This document shows positions 1 to 7,901 of a stretch of DNA of 35,417 nucleotides, one piece after another. How positions within the stretch are numbered: the first letter of the stretch is position 1; each line of letters opens with the position of its first letter. Under the pieces are notes generated by a model. It was given only the letters and a program-made list of their open reading frames with translations. It ran no database searches and was not told where the DNA came from. Origin of the DNA: Chitinophagaceae bacterium (GTDB lineage: Bacteria; Bacteroidota; Bacteroidia; Chitinophagales; Chitinophagaceae); contig JALHRP010000004.1 of the NCBI GenBank assembly GCA_022841365.1, positions 112,106 to 147,522 of the forward strand, in the 5' to 3' direction. The position numbers and the translations under genes were made by a program.

Positions 1-2
1 CC

Positions 3-65
3 GGTCCCGGTGCGTTGCCTGCTGATGGAAGAACATTCTTTATTAGTGTAGGAGCGAAATTTTAA
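3..65 (+). CDS. C-terminal end of an outer-membrane beta-barrel protein (partial)
   Basis: An open frame runs from the window edge to TAA at 63-65 and ends in GRTFFISVGAKF. A short amphipathic last strand ending in Phe is typical of outer-membrane barrels such as TonB-dependent receptors and porin-like proteins recognised by the Bam machinery. It is followed at once by a strong terminator, which fits a real gene end. Only about 20 residues are visible, so the family cannot be named; the barrel assignment is inference from the terminal strand. Confidence 0.55.
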   Translation, partial: GPGALPADGRTFFISVGAKF

Positions 66-83
66 TCGAAATATTTAATAAAG

Positions 84-117
84 AAAAGCCTCTTCAGTAA
101 ATTGAAGAGGCTTTTTT
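84..117. terminator. Bidirectional rho-independent terminator
   Basis: A perfect 13 bp stem (AAAAGCCTCTTCA at 84-96, complement at 103-115) with a 6-nt loop has a T-run on the right and an A-run on the left. It can therefore stop the plus-strand gene that ends at 65 and the minus-strand hem array that ends at 130. Confidence 0.9.
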
Positions 118-129
118 ATTTCATTGAGT

Positions 130-1413
130 TTATAATTCCTGTAAACTTTCTTTTGTTGCTGCAATCGTTTTGTCCAGATCTTCATACGTTAATGCATTGT
201 TGAGGAACCAGCTTTCAAATGCTGAAGGTGGCAGATAAACTCCACGCTTCAACATGGAATGAAAATACTTTTTGAACAGTTCATTGTTTGCTGAAGCTGC
301 TGTTGCAAAATCAACTACTGCATGATCGCTGAAGTGAATGCTGATCATAGAACCTACTTGATTGATGATATATGGTTGTCCCCATGCTTTCAATACTTCG
401 TTCAAACCATTACGTAAGTAAATGGTTTTTTCTTCGAGCTCTTTATAAATCGAAGGATTGTTTTTTAATTCTGTGAGCAACGTAAAGCCGGCAATCATCG
501 CAATGGGGTTACCACTCAATGTTCCTGCCTGGTACACATTTCCTAAAGGAGCAATCTGCTGCATGATTTCTTTCTTACCTCCGAAAGCACCAACCGGCAT
601 ACCACCGCCGATTACTTTGCCGTAAGTAACCAAATCAGCTTTGATGCCAAGGCGTTCCTGTGCACCACCAGCTGCTAAACGGAAACCTGTCATCACTTCA
701 TCAAAGATGAAAACGATTCCTTCTTCGTCGCATAGTTTTCTTAAGCCTTCATGAAAACCGGCCTGAGCTAAAACGCAACCCATGTTACCGGCAACAGGTT
801 CAACAATGATCGCTGCAATTTCTCCTTTATGTTCTGCTGCTAATTTCTTTACAGCATCGAGATCATTGTATGCTGCAGTTAATGTATCATTTGCAACACC
901 TGCTGTTACACCGGGTACAGTTTGAATATTAAACGTTGCAACGCCACTTCCTGCTTTTACTAAAAATGAATCAGCATGACCGTGATAATGTCCTTCAAAC
1001 TTGATGATCTTATTGCGTCCTGTATAACCCCTTGCCAAACGGATCGCACTCATACATGCTTCTGTACCGCTGCTCACCATGCGGATCATATCTACATTCG
1101 GCACCATGCTGAGAATGAGTTCAGCCATTTCAATCTCCAATTCTGTTGGTGCACCGAATGAAGTTGAATCAACTGCTTTTTCCTGGATAGCTTTTACAAT
1201 GGGTTCATGCGCATGACCAAGAATCATTGGTCCCCATGAAGCAATATAGTCTATGTATTGATTACCATCTGCATCATACATGTAAGCACCTTTTGCTTTT
1301 TGCATGAACAGTGGCGTACCACCTACACTTTTAAATGCACGCACAGGCGAGTTAACTCCACCCGGAATACTTTTCTGTGCCCGTTCGAATAGTTCTTTGC
1401 TTTTTTCGTACAT
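130..1413 (-). CDS. hemL: Glutamate-1-semialdehyde 2,1-aminomutase
   Basis: HemL is a PLP enzyme converting glutamate-1-semialdehyde to 5-aminolevulinate, the second step of the C5 route. The class-III aminotransferase signature is clear: [11 protein letters not shown] (cofactor-binding Asp) followed by [17 protein letters not shown] with the Schiff-base lysine. The first residues, [13 protein letters not shown], are family-typical. I start at the ATG at 1413 ([12 protein letters not shown], 427 aa, the usual length); an upstream in-frame ATG at 1455 would add 14 residues encoded mostly by a dispersed repeat. It is the last gene of the minus-strand hem array and is followed by a terminator. 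Confidence 0.96.
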   Translation of the reverse strand: MYEKSKELFERAQKSIPGGVNSPVRAFKSVGGTPLFMQKAKGAYMYDADGNQYIDYIASWGPMILGHAHEPIVKAIQEKAVDSTSFGAPTELEIEMAELILSMVPNVDMIRMVSSGTEACMSAIRLARGYTGRNKIIKFEGHYHGHADSFLVKAGSGVATFNIQTVPGVTAGVANDTLTAAYNDLDAVKKLAAEHKGEIAAIIVEPVAGNMGCVLAQAGFHEGLRKLCDEEGIVFIFDEVMTGFRLAAGGAQERLGIKADLVTYGKVIGGGMPVGAFGGKKEIMQQIAPLGNVYQAGTLSGNPIAMIAGFTLLTELKNNPSIYKELEEKTIYLRNGLNEVLKAWGQPYIINQVGSMISIHFSDHAVVDFATAASANNELFKKYFHSMLKRGVYLPPSAFESWFLNNALTYEDLDKTIAATKESLQEL

Positions 1414-1430
1414 AGTTGTGAATATTTTTG

Positions 1431-1506
1431 AACCACAAAGGCACAAGGAAAACAAAGCATCACGAAGATTCTTTGTGCCGCTTTGCGCCTTCGTGTCTTA
1501 GTGGTT
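1431..1506. repeat. Family D palindromic repeat, copy 1 (AACCAC ... GTGGTT)
   Basis: The 76 bp element has imperfect inverted arms of about 19 bp: AACCACAAAGGCACAAGG on the left pairs with the reverse complement of the right end with three mismatches. It is rich in CTTTGTG/CACAAAG words, and a related copy lies at 8997-9084. It fills the hemB-hemL junction, and its AAC CAC TAA supplies the last two codons and the stop of hemB. Confidence 0.75.
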
Positions 1507-2475
1507 TAAAATTCTTATTGCGTCTTTTGCAAAATAAGTTGCAATCAAATCTGCGCCTGCACGTTTGATCGAAGTCAATACCTCCATGATGGCTTTATCT
1601 TCATTGATCCAGCCTTTTTCTGCTGCTGCTTTGATCATGGCATATTCGCCACTGATGTTATATGCACTCACAGGAACGTTCACTGCATTCTTTACCTCAC
1701 GTATGATATCTAAATAACTCAACGCAGGTTTTACCATCACAATGTCTGCACCTTCTTCCACATCCATCACCGTTTCTTTAATGGCTTCAATGCGGTTGGC
1801 ATAATCCATTTGATAGGTTTTCTTATCACCAAAACCTGGAGCACTATCCAGTGCATCACGGAAAGGACCATAAAAGCAGGATGCATATTTTGCACTGTAG
1901 CTCATGATGCCTGTATTGATGAAATTATTTTCTTCCAAACCTTTTCTGATAGCTCCAATTCTGCCATCCATCATATCACTTGGTGCAACCATATCCGCAC
2001 CTGCTTCTGCATGACTGATACTCATCTTCACCAAGGCTTCTACTGTTTCATCGTTTACAATTTGCCCATCTTTTACAATCCCATCATGACCGTATGAAGA
2101 ATACGGATCGAGTGCTACATCCGTCATCACATACATTTCAGGTACAGCATCTTTAATGGCTTTGATGCTGCGTTGCATCAATCCATCTTTATTCCATGCT
2201 TCTTTGCCGGTATTATCTTTTAATTCATCTTTCGATTTTACAAAGAGTAACACAGCTTTCAAACCCATGCTCCAGAGTTCTTTCACTTCGTTCACCGTTA
2301 CATCTAAACTGTTACGATAGTAACCGGGCATGGAAGTGATTTCTGTTTTTACATTTACGCCTTCATCAATGAATAATGGAACGATGAAATCATCTGGCGT
2401 AAGAATAGTTTCTCTTACCAAACTTCTAATGGCTTCAGACTTGCGGGTGATTCTATTTCTTCTTTGTAAGTGCAT
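1498..2475 (-). CDS. hemB: Porphobilinogen synthase (delta-aminolevulinate dehydratase)
   Basis: HemB condenses two 5-aminolevulinate molecules to porphobilinogen. The 325 aa product is full length and begins MHLQRRNRITRKSEAIR. The two active-site lysines are visible: Lys196 in SYSAKYASCFYGPFR and Lys249 in VMVKPALSYLDII. The metal segment at 119-132 reads DVALDPYSSYGHDG, with Asp/Ala in place of the three cysteines of the zinc type, so this is probably a magnesium-type enzyme. Its last residues Asn-His and its TAA stop come from the family D repeat that separates it from hemL. Confidence 0.96.
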   Translation of the reverse strand: MHLQRRNRITRKSEAIRSLVRETILTPDDFIVPLFIDEGVNVKTEITSMPGYYRNSLDVTVNEVKELWSMGLKAVLLFVKSKDELKDNTGKEAWNKDGLMQRSIKAIKDAVPEMYVMTDVALDPYSSYGHDGIVKDGQIVNDETVEALVKMSISHAEAGADMVAPSDMMDGRIGAIRKGLEENNFINTGIMSYSAKYASCFYGPFRDALDSAPGFGDKKTYQMDYANRIEAIKETVMDVEEGADIVMVKPALSYLDIIREVKNAVNVPVSAYNISGEYAMIKAAAEKGWINEDKAIMEVLTSIKRAGADLIATYFAKDAIRILNH

Positions 2476-2497
2476 AAGTCGTTTATTTAATCAACCG

Positions 2498-2523
2498 CCG
2501 ACAGGGTTTGCAACCGCTGTCGG
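2498..2523. repeat. Family C 26 bp palindrome
   Basis: CCGACAG at 2498-2504 pairs with CTGTCGG at 2517-2523, and GGTT pairs with AACC inside, leaving a TGC loop and one bulged G. It sits in the 60 bp gap between hemF and hemB. There is no good U-tract on the minus strand, so it is not a clear terminator; it looks like one copy of a dispersed repeat. Confidence 0.7.
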
Positions 2524-2535
2524 GGTTTTAGAGTT

Positions 2536-3573
2536 CTAACAAGTATTTGAACGTTTCGCCCATTCTTCTCTTTCAGCATCAGAAATTTCATTCAACCAAT
2601 CTCTCGGGTTCAAACAGGCTTCCTGCAATTTATATTCTTCACTGCCGAATGCAGGTTGATAGTTGTACTCAAACCGAACAACAGGAGGTAAGCTCATCAA
2701 AATACTTTCAATGCGTCCGTTTGTTTTTAAACCAAACAAAGTGCCTCTATCGTGTACTAAGTTAAACTCAACATATCTGCCTCTGCGTATTTCCTGCCAG
2801 TGTTTGTTTTCAACTGTGTAAGTAGTGTGCTTTCTTTTTTCTACAATAGGAATGTAGGCATCAATAAATCCATAGCCGCACTTTTTTGCAAACTCAATCC
2901 AATACAACGCATCAGCATCTTTGACAGGTATGGGCTGTGCGTTGGCCTTTCCCCCTTCGGGGGAGCTGGAGGGGGCCACTCTCTGATAATCATAAAAAAT
3001 ACCACCAATACCTCTGCGTTCTGCATTGCGATGCCAGTTCACAAAATAGTTATCACATTCTTTCTTGAACTTAGGATAGAAGGATACATCAAATGCATCA
3101 CAAGCATTTTTATAAGTTTGATGAAAATGTTTTGCATCTTCTTCAAACAAATAATACGGTGTAAGATCTGTGCCGCCGCCAAACCATCTGTCAATGACAG
3201 CCCCCTCCCGACCTCCCCCGGAAGGGGAGGAGTCGCACAACTCAAACATTCGATAGTTGCAATGAACTGTTGGTACAAACGGATTGATGGGATGCAACAC
3301 TAATGATAAACCACAAGCCCACCATGTATCGCCCTCAATCTTTAATTGAGTACGCATGGCATCAGTTACATCACCAAATACAATAGAAGTATTTACACCA
3401 CCTTTTTCAAATACATTGCCATTCGCAATTACACGTGTTTTACCGCCACCACCTTCGGGGCGTTCCCATGCATCTTCAAAAAAAGTTGCTTTGCCATCCA
3501 CTTCTTCCAATGCAGAACAAATTTTGTTTTGCAAATCGTGAATGAAGTTTGTCCAGATTTCTTTAACGTCCAT
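2536..3573 (-). CDS. hemF: Oxygen-dependent coproporphyrinogen III oxidase with two repeat-encoded insertions
   Basis: HemF oxidatively decarboxylates coproporphyrinogen III to protoporphyrinogen IX using O2. Family blocks are present in order: FEDAWERPEGGGGKTRVI (about 32-49), ACGLSLVLHPINPFVPTVH (about 86-104), WFGGGTDLTPYYLFEEDA (130-147), ERRGIGGIFYDY (185-196), DAYIPIVEKRK and FNLVHDRGT. At 345 aa it is longer than the usual ~300. The excess lies in two loops: residues about 113-127 (CDSSPSGGGREGAVI) and about 199-212 (VAPSSSPEGGKANA), each encoded by a GC-rich family B repeat. All conserved blocks remain in one frame, so I consider it functional. A second oxidase, hemN, lies nearby. Confidence 0.95.
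   Translation of the reverse strand: MDVKEIWTNFIHDLQNKICSALEEVDGKATFFEDAWERPEGGGGKTRVIANGNVFEKGGVNTSIVFGDVTDAMRTQLKIEGDTWWACGLSLVLHPINPFVPTVHCNYRMFELCDSSPSGGGREGAVIDRWFGGGTDLTPYYLFEEDAKHFHQTYKNACDAFDVSFYPKFKKECDNYFVNWHRNAERRGIGGIFYDYQRVAPSSSPEGGKANAQPIPVKDADALYWIEFAKKCGYGFIDAYIPIVEKRKHTTYTVENKHWQEIRRGRYVEFNLVHDRGTLFGLKTNGRIESILMSLPPVVRFEYNYQPAFGSEEYKLQEACLNPRDWLNEISDAEREEWAKRSNTC
2944..2977. repeat. Family B GC-rich palindromic insertion 1, inside hemF
   Basis: This 34 bp element is bounded by GGCC at both ends and contains CCCCCTTCGGGGG followed by GGAGGGGGCC. It lies in frame within hemF, where it encodes a Pro/Ser/Gly-rich loop. Related copies are at 3199-3232 (opposite orientation) and 12262-12294. 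Confidence 0.8.
3199..3232. repeat. Family B GC-rich palindromic insertion 2, inside hemF
   Basis: The 34 bp sequence starts AGCCCCCTCCCGACC and continues CCCCCGGAAGGGGAGGAG. Its reverse complement aligns with insertion 1, so the same element sits in hemF twice in opposite orientations. It encodes residues about 113-127, just before the conserved WFGGGTDLTPYY block, in a loop where ordinary HemF proteins are shorter. Confidence 0.8.
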
Positions 3574-3576
3574 ATA

Positions 3577-3650
3577 ATGAATGATGAGTAATCAGTGATG
3601 AGTTTTGATGATGAGCGTTTCACTCATTATTCATCACTCATTACTCATTT
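3577..3650. repeat. Family A heptamer palindrome, copy A1 (hemE-hemF junction)
   Basis: The right arm, read on the minus strand, is exactly four tandem heptamers: ATGAGTA ATGAGTG ATGAATA then ATGAGTG. The left arm carries ATGAGTA ATCAGTG ATGAGT in the opposite direction, with a centre of about 16 nt. The hemE TGA stop (3645-3647) is inside the right arm. It fills almost the whole 71 bp gap. Confidence 0.85.
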
Positions 3651-4676
3651 TTGATATTCCTTCACCGCATCAACAAAAGCTCTTGCATGATCAACCGGAA
3701 CATTGGGTGTAATGCCATGACCTAAGTTTGCAATGTATTTTTGCGTTCCAAATGCATCAATCATTTCTTTCACTGCTTTTTTTATCTCAGGAATGGGAGC
3801 CAGCAATTTCGCCGGATCAAAATTACCTTGAATGGTAATCTTGTTCTGTGTAAACTCTCTTGCCAATTGTGGCGTAATGCACCAATCAATACCTACACCG
3901 CTTGCAGCGCTTTCACTGATTTCTTTCAACGCATGCCATGTTCCTTTCGGAAATAAAATCACGGGTGCATCATCTTTCAACGCTTCTGCGATCTGAAATA
4001 AATAAGGTTGTGCAAATAATTTAAAATCGGCTGGAGATAAAGAACCTGCCCAGCTATCAAACACCTGTACGGTATCAGCACCTGCTTTCACTTGGTGCTT
4101 TAAATAAACAATAGTAATGTCGGTGATCTTTTGCAACAGTTGATGTGCCATTGCAGGTTGTGTGTAGGCAAACTGTTTGGCTTTATCCCATGTTTTGCTT
4201 CCTTTACCTTCAACCATATAACAAAGAATGGTCCATGGTGCACCTGCAAAGCCAATCAATGGTACACGGCCATTCAATTCTCTTTTTGTTAAGCTCAATG
4301 CATCATATACATACTTCAAATTTTCTTCTGCACCTGTGGTGATTAATGCATCAATATCTTTTTGCGTGGCTATTGTTTTTGGGAGTGATGGTCCTTTACC
4401 CTCTTCCATTAATACTTCCACACCCATTGCTTGCGGTATCACCAAAATATCGCTGAAGATGATCGCAGCATCTACACCTACCTGGTCAACCGGTTGCAAA
4501 GTGATTTCTGTTGCAAGCTCAGGTGTTTGGCAGCGGGTGAAGAAATCATATTTTGCCCGCAGCTTCATATAATCAGGTAAATACCTGCCTGCCTGCCGCA
4601 TCATCCATACGGGCGGACGTTCTACAACTTCTCCTCTGAGAGCTTTTAATAATAAGTCGTTATTAAGTTGAGTCAT
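3645..4676 (-). CDS. hemE: Uroporphyrinogen decarboxylase
   Basis: HemE removes four acetate carboxyls from uroporphyrinogen III to give coproporphyrinogen III. The N-terminal signature [17 protein letters not shown] (21-37) carries the substrate-binding arginines, and [27 protein letters not shown] and GNFDPAKL are further family blocks. I use the ATG at 4676 ([13 protein letters not shown], 343 aa); an in-frame ATG at 4736 would add 20 residues (including [11 protein letters not shown]) translated from the family A repeat and not seen in the family. The TGA stop lies within another copy of that repeat. Confidence 0.96.
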   Translation of the reverse strand: MTQLNNDLLLKALRGEVVERPPVWMMRQAGRYLPDYMKLRAKYDFFTRCQTPELATEITLQPVDQVGVDAAIIFSDILVIPQAMGVEVLMEEGKGPSLPKTIATQKDIDALITTGAEENLKYVYDALSLTKRELNGRVPLIGFAGAPWTILCYMVEGKGSKTWDKAKQFAYTQPAMAHQLLQKITDITIVYLKHQVKAGADTVQVFDSWAGSLSPADFKLFAQPYLFQIAEALKDDAPVILFPKGTWHALKEISESAASGVGIDWCITPQLAREFTQNKITIQGNFDPAKLLAPIPEIKKAVKEMIDAFGTQKYIANLGHGITPNVPVDHARAFVDAVKEYQK

Positions 4677-4685
4677 AATTATGTT

Positions 4686-4757
4686 TATGAATGATGAGTG
4701 AGCAGTGATGAGTTGTTGAGCAGCGTTGCCACTCATTATTCATCACTCATTGCTCAT
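4686..4757. repeat. Family A heptamer palindrome, copy A2 (hemD-hemE junction)
   Basis: Read on the minus strand, the right arm is four heptamers (ATGAGCA ATGAGTG ATGAATA, then ATGAGTG). The left arm has ATGAGTG AGCAGTG ATGAGTT. The centre (AGCGTT) resembles that of A1. The hemD stop TGA (4754-4756) is the first stop of the array. The copy fills the 77 bp gap. Confidence 0.85.
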
Positions 4758-5455
4758 GAAAAATATTCCATCGCCTGCCGTACCAGTTCTTCTTTGCCCG
4801 GTGCTTTGCCAACGATGATGGTATTGTTACAATATTGTTGAATGGTTGTTGCTGTAGTATGACCAATGGCAAACAAAATTGTTTGCTGAGGTACTTTGTT
4901 CTTGCTGAAAAAACTGCTCACTGCACTCGGACTGTAAAATAAAATGCCGTGATACGCTTTGCTGATCTGATGTGCTGTGTGAATGGTTTCATACACCAGA
5001 ATTTCCTGCACATCAATTCCTTTGCTGCGGAGAATAGCCGGCAGTTCATCTCTGCGTTGTTCACCACAAAAGAAAATCACTTCGTCTGCATCACTTTCTT
5101 CAGCAATCAGTTCGGCTAATTCTGCAGCCGAACCTGCAGTGCCGGCAATACTTTGTTCGCCAAAATATTCTTTAATCAGTTGACTGGTTGTATTGCCCAT
5201 GCAATAGATCACCCAATCAGGTTGTTGTCCATCCTGCCATGCAATCACTGCATCTACTGCATTCATGCTGGTAAACACAACTGTTGATGATTGCAAATAT
5301 GCCTGTTCAATTTCCTGTTGTGTAGCGATGTCCTGTATAGGTTCTGTTTCGATGAATGATAGTTCATCAATAAGAATTCCTGCTTCTTTCGCCTCATTCA
5401 CCAATGATTTATTCAATGGCCTTGTAGATAGTATGTTGATTTTATTTTGTTCCAT
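4754..5455 (-). CDS. hemD: Uroporphyrinogen-III synthase
   Basis: HemD closes and inverts ring D of hydroxymethylbilane to give uroporphyrinogen III. The family is poorly conserved, but length (233 aa), the start INILSTRPLNKSL, the mid-protein VVFTSMNAVDAV, IYCMGNTTSQLI and the C-terminal ILFYSPSAVSSFF all fit, as does its place directly after hemC. I choose the ATG at 5455; a TTG three codons earlier (5464) would overlap the hemC stop. The gap to hemC is five bases, so translation is probably coupled. Its stop lies in repeat copy A2. Confidence 0.92.
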   Translation of the reverse strand: MEQNKINILSTRPLNKSLVNEAKEAGILIDELSFIETEPIQDIATQQEIEQAYLQSSTVVFTSMNAVDAVIAWQDGQQPDWVIYCMGNTTSQLIKEYFGEQSIAGTAGSAAELAELIAEESDADEVIFFCGEQRRDELPAILRSKGIDVQEILVYETIHTAHQISKAYHGILFYSPSAVSSFFSKNKVPQQTILFAIGHTTATTIQQYCNNTIIVGKAPGKEELVRQAMEYFS

Positions 5456-5460
5456 GGGCT

Positions 5461-6417
5461 TCAACCTTTAATACTGTCTGCAATGACTTGTCCGCCGTTA
5501 TTCAAAATTTGTTCTGCTGCATACACTCCAAAGTTGGATGCTTCCCAAACGGGCATCGTCATTTCAAACTCTGCTTTTTGTTGTCCGTCAACCGATAAAA
5601 TATTTCCTGTAAAATGAACTTCATCATCTTTCATTTCTGCATAAGCGCTGATAGGAGTAGAACATCCACCTAACAATGCACGCAGAAAATCACGTTCAAT
5701 CTTTGTACAAAAAGCCGTATCTGCATCATTAAAATGAACACATGCATCCAACGCATAACTGTCTTCTTCACGACAGACTACCATAATTGCTCCCTGTGCA
5801 GGTGCCGGTAACATCCAGTCGAGTTCAATTGAATTTTCCGGACGAAGACCGATGCGTTCCAATCCTGCTGCTGCAAAAATGGCTCCATCCCAATTCTCTT
5901 CTTTCAACTTGCGCAAACGGGTATTTACATTGCCACGCAGGTTATGTATTTGTGAAGATGGAAATTTATTGAGCCATTGTGCTTTTCTACGAATGCTGCT
6001 GGTTGCAATGATGAATGATGAGTGATGATTGATGAGTGTAGCCCAGCTTCCATTCTTGTACCCTAACTCATCACTCATTACTGATAACTCATTCTTTAGC
6101 ACCAACAGATCCTTTACCGGTCCTCTTGGTAACACCGCAGCTTGTATAATTCCTTTTGGTAATTGTGTAGGTACATCTTTCATAGAGTGTACAGCAATGT
6201 CAATGGTATTGTTGAGTAAAGCAATGTCCAGACTTCTGGTAAAAATGCCCTGCACACCCATTTCATACAAGGGAGTTTTTAAATCAAGATCACCTTCACT
6301 TTTGATGTAAACTAATTCTGCCGCAAAGCCATGTTGGGCAAGCAATTCTTTCACTTGTGTTGCCTGCCATACTGCTAATTGACTTTCTCTTGTTCCAATG
6401 CGGATGATTTGTGCCAT
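5461..6417 (-). CDS. hemC: Hydroxymethylbilane synthase with a repeat-encoded loop
   Basis: HemC polymerises four porphobilinogens on a dipyrromethane cofactor. Visible hallmarks are RIGTRESQLAVWQA (6-19), AVHSMKDVPT (75-84), ATSSIRRKAQ (138-147), LPAPAQGAI (203-211) and the cofactor cysteine Cys252 in LLGGCSTPISAYA. The ATG at 6417 follows the hemA TAA by one base. Residues about 109-136, in the surface loop before the TSSxRR motif, are encoded by a family A heptamer palindrome; the loop is roughly 12-14 residues longer than in E. coli HemC as I recall it. No stop or frameshift results, so the gene looks intact. Confidence 0.95.
   Translation of the reverse strand: MAQIIRIGTRESQLAVWQATQVKELLAQHGFAAELVYIKSEGDLDLKTPLYEMGVQGIFTRSLDIALLNNTIDIAVHSMKDVPTQLPKGIIQAAVLPRGPVKDLLVLKNELSVMSDELGYKNGSWATLINHHSSFIIATSSIRRKAQWLNKFPSSQIHNLRGNVNTRLRKLKEENWDGAIFAAAGLERIGLRPENSIELDWMLPAPAQGAIMVVCREEDSYALDACVHFNDADTAFCTKIERDFLRALLGGCSTPISAYAEMKDDEVHFTGNILSVDGQQKAEFEMTMPVWEASNFGVYAAEQILNNGGQVIADSIKG
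6007..6093. repeat. Family A heptamer palindrome, copy A3, inside hemC
   Basis: Left arm: ATGAATG ATGAGTG ATGATTG, then ATGAGTG. Right arm on the minus strand: ATGAGTT ATCAGTA ATGAGTG, then ATGAGTT. The centre is 24 nt. It is translated in frame in hemC. In the first arm to be read, the heptamer variants turn what would be TGA codons in this frame into TTA, TCA and TTA. Confidence 0.85.
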
Positions 6418-6418
6418 G

Positions 6419-7654
6419 TTAATCTGTGCCCGTAGCCATAAACTCATTGATGGCTTCAATGTAATAACAGCCACGCTGGTTTTGCTCTTTCATTTTTGTA
6501 GCCATGCCATTGATCACCCGTTGAATTTTTTCATCGGTTTTATTGCAGGCTGTATGATGCGGTTGCAAAGTTATATAGAATGGGGAAGTATGTATTTCTT
6601 TCAGCTTTGTTTTTACCGCTTTTAATACCGGCACGTGTTTACGCATCTGGTACCAGTCAATAAATTCTGAAATATGCTCGGCAATAATGGCTTTTGCTTT
6701 GGGCACTTCAGCTTCACGCTTTGCCAGGGTTTCATCTTTCAGTTTTGATAACTCATCTACATTTACCAAAGTAACATTTGCCAATTCTTTAGATGACTGC
6801 TCTACATTATATGGAATCGAAAGATCAATAATGAGTTTATGATTCAAACCGTTCAGGTAAGATTTTAATATGGTTGGCTCGCTTGCATTGGTTGCAACCA
6901 GAATAATATCTGCCGTAGTAATGTGTTGCTGTAACTCTTCCAGCGGAGCAGATTGTAAACCTAATTCTGCAGCCAGTGCAGTTGCTTTCTCTTCTGTACG
7001 GTTAATGAGCGTAATATTTTTTGTTCCGAGATAATCCACTAAGTTCTTGCAGGTGTTTCTTCCAAACTTACCTGTACCCAGCAACAGAATTTTTTTGCTT
7101 TTAATTCCTTTAATGTATTTGCGGATGTATTGTACTGCTGCAAAGGAAACAGAAACAGTACCATCGCTCAATGCCGTATTATTTTTAATTGCTTTTGATG
7201 ATTGCAGCATACTATTCACCAATCGCTCAGTAAATGCATTAATACGATCATGCTGCTTAGCCAGTTTTGCAGCCTGTTTTATCTGTCCAACAATTTCATA
7301 GTCGCCGAGGATCTGCGAATCTAATCCGCCACCTACAGTAAAAAGGTGATGAATCGCTTCGTGTCCACATTTGATATAAGAGAGTTGAGTAAACTGATCA
7401 ACTGTTCCTTCTGTTTGTGTACAAAGCAAGCGAATGAGCTGCATTGCTTCATCTGCAAAACCATAAATCTCTGTGCGGTTACAGGTAGAGATCAAAAAAA
7501 ATTCTTCCACACCAAAATCGGGTGCTGTCTCCAGTATACGGTTGTATTGTTCAGGATTTACAGCAAATTGTCCCCGTATCAACGCATCGGTTTTACGATA
7601 GTTGATGCCTGCAATGAAAAATTTTGAGAGGTCTTTTGTGCCGGTTCTGTGCAT
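6419..7654 (-). CDS. hemA: Glutamyl-tRNA reductase
   Basis: HemA reduces glutamyl-tRNA(Glu) to glutamate-1-semialdehyde, the committed step of the C5 pathway. The catalytic cysteine is Cys58 in LISTCNRTEIYG. The block LFTVGGGLDSQILGDYEIVGQIKQA and an NADPH-binding glycine motif KILLLGTGKFGRN (around residue 190) follow. I start at the ATG at 7654 (MHRTGTKDLSKFFIAGINYRK, 411 aa). An upstream ATG at 7726 is open, but a good promoter at 7682-7709 lies between the two, so the longer form would not be transcribed from it. It leads the seven-gene hem array. Confidence 0.95.
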   Translation of the reverse strand: MHRTGTKDLSKFFIAGINYRKTDALIRGQFAVNPEQYNRILETAPDFGVEEFFLISTCNRTEIYGFADEAMQLIRLLCTQTEGTVDQFTQLSYIKCGHEAIHHLFTVGGGLDSQILGDYEIVGQIKQAAKLAKQHDRINAFTERLVNSMLQSSKAIKNNTALSDGTVSVSFAAVQYIRKYIKGIKSKKILLLGTGKFGRNTCKNLVDYLGTKNITLINRTEEKATALAAELGLQSAPLEELQQHITTADIILVATNASEPTILKSYLNGLNHKLIIDLSIPYNVEQSSKELANVTLVNVDELSKLKDETLAKREAEVPKAKAIIAEHISEFIDWYQMRKHVPVLKAVKTKLKEIHTSPFYITLQPHHTACNKTDEKIQRVINGMATKMKEQNQRGCYYIEAINEFMATGTD

Positions 7655-7681
7655 GTGTAAATCGTCAGTAATTCGTAACCG

Positions 7682-7709
7682 CAAATGTAGTTGCAGACTC
7701 ATCAATGAA
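7682..7709 (-). promoter_or_regulatory. Promoter for hemA and the hem array
   Basis: On the minus strand TACATTTG (7689-7682) matches the Bacteroidota -7 element TAnnTTTG. A TTC (7709-7707), one base from the -33 TTG, lies 17 bases upstream. It predicts a leader of about 20 nt to the ATG at 7654. This is a match by eye only. Confidence 0.5.
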
Positions 7710-7740
7710 CCTAAAATGTCTGTCATTGCTTTGTCATATT

Positions 7741-7794
7741 AGGAATTGATTTTTATCAGATGAACAACTGTTCGCCATCAGCGAAATAATTCCT
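7741..7794. repeat. Long imperfect stem-loop in the hemA/hemH divergent region
   Basis: AGGAATTGATTT (7741-7752) pairs with AAATAATTCCT (7784-7794) with one bulge, and an inner TTCGC-CATCA-GCGAA hairpin lies at 7771-7785. It sits upstream of both divergent promoters and could be a regulator site or another palindromic repeat; nothing shows which. Confidence 0.4.
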
Positions 7795-7874
7795 GAAACA
7801 GCAAGTGGGGCTATAAAAAAATGAATGTTCACAGAGTTTTCTTTTGATTGTGAACTTTTGTTTTGTATTGCCGT

Positions 7875-7882
7875 TACTTTTG
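7875..7882 (+). promoter_or_regulatory. -7 element for hemH
   Basis: TACTTTTG matches TAnnTTTG and lies 19 bases before the ATG at 7902. A TTTG at 7857-7860 is upstream, but the 14-base spacing is shorter than the usual 17-19, so the -33 assignment is weak. The element also favours the ATG at 7902 over an open ATT/TTG extension from 7863. Confidence 0.45.
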
Positions 7883-7901
7883 CAAACGATTAAAAAGGAA
7901 C

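Noticed and set aside
2498-2523. Riboswitch or attenuator before hemB
   Set aside because: It is a simple 26 bp palindrome without a larger conserved fold and fits better as a dispersed repeat.
5461-6417. hemC as a pseudogene broken by a repeat
   Set aside because: The frame is unbroken, all conserved motifs and Cys252 are present on both sides, and the insertion lies in a loop.
7655-7726. N-terminal extension of HemA from the ATG at 7726
   Set aside because: The extra residues do not look like the family, and a good promoter lies downstream of that ATG.
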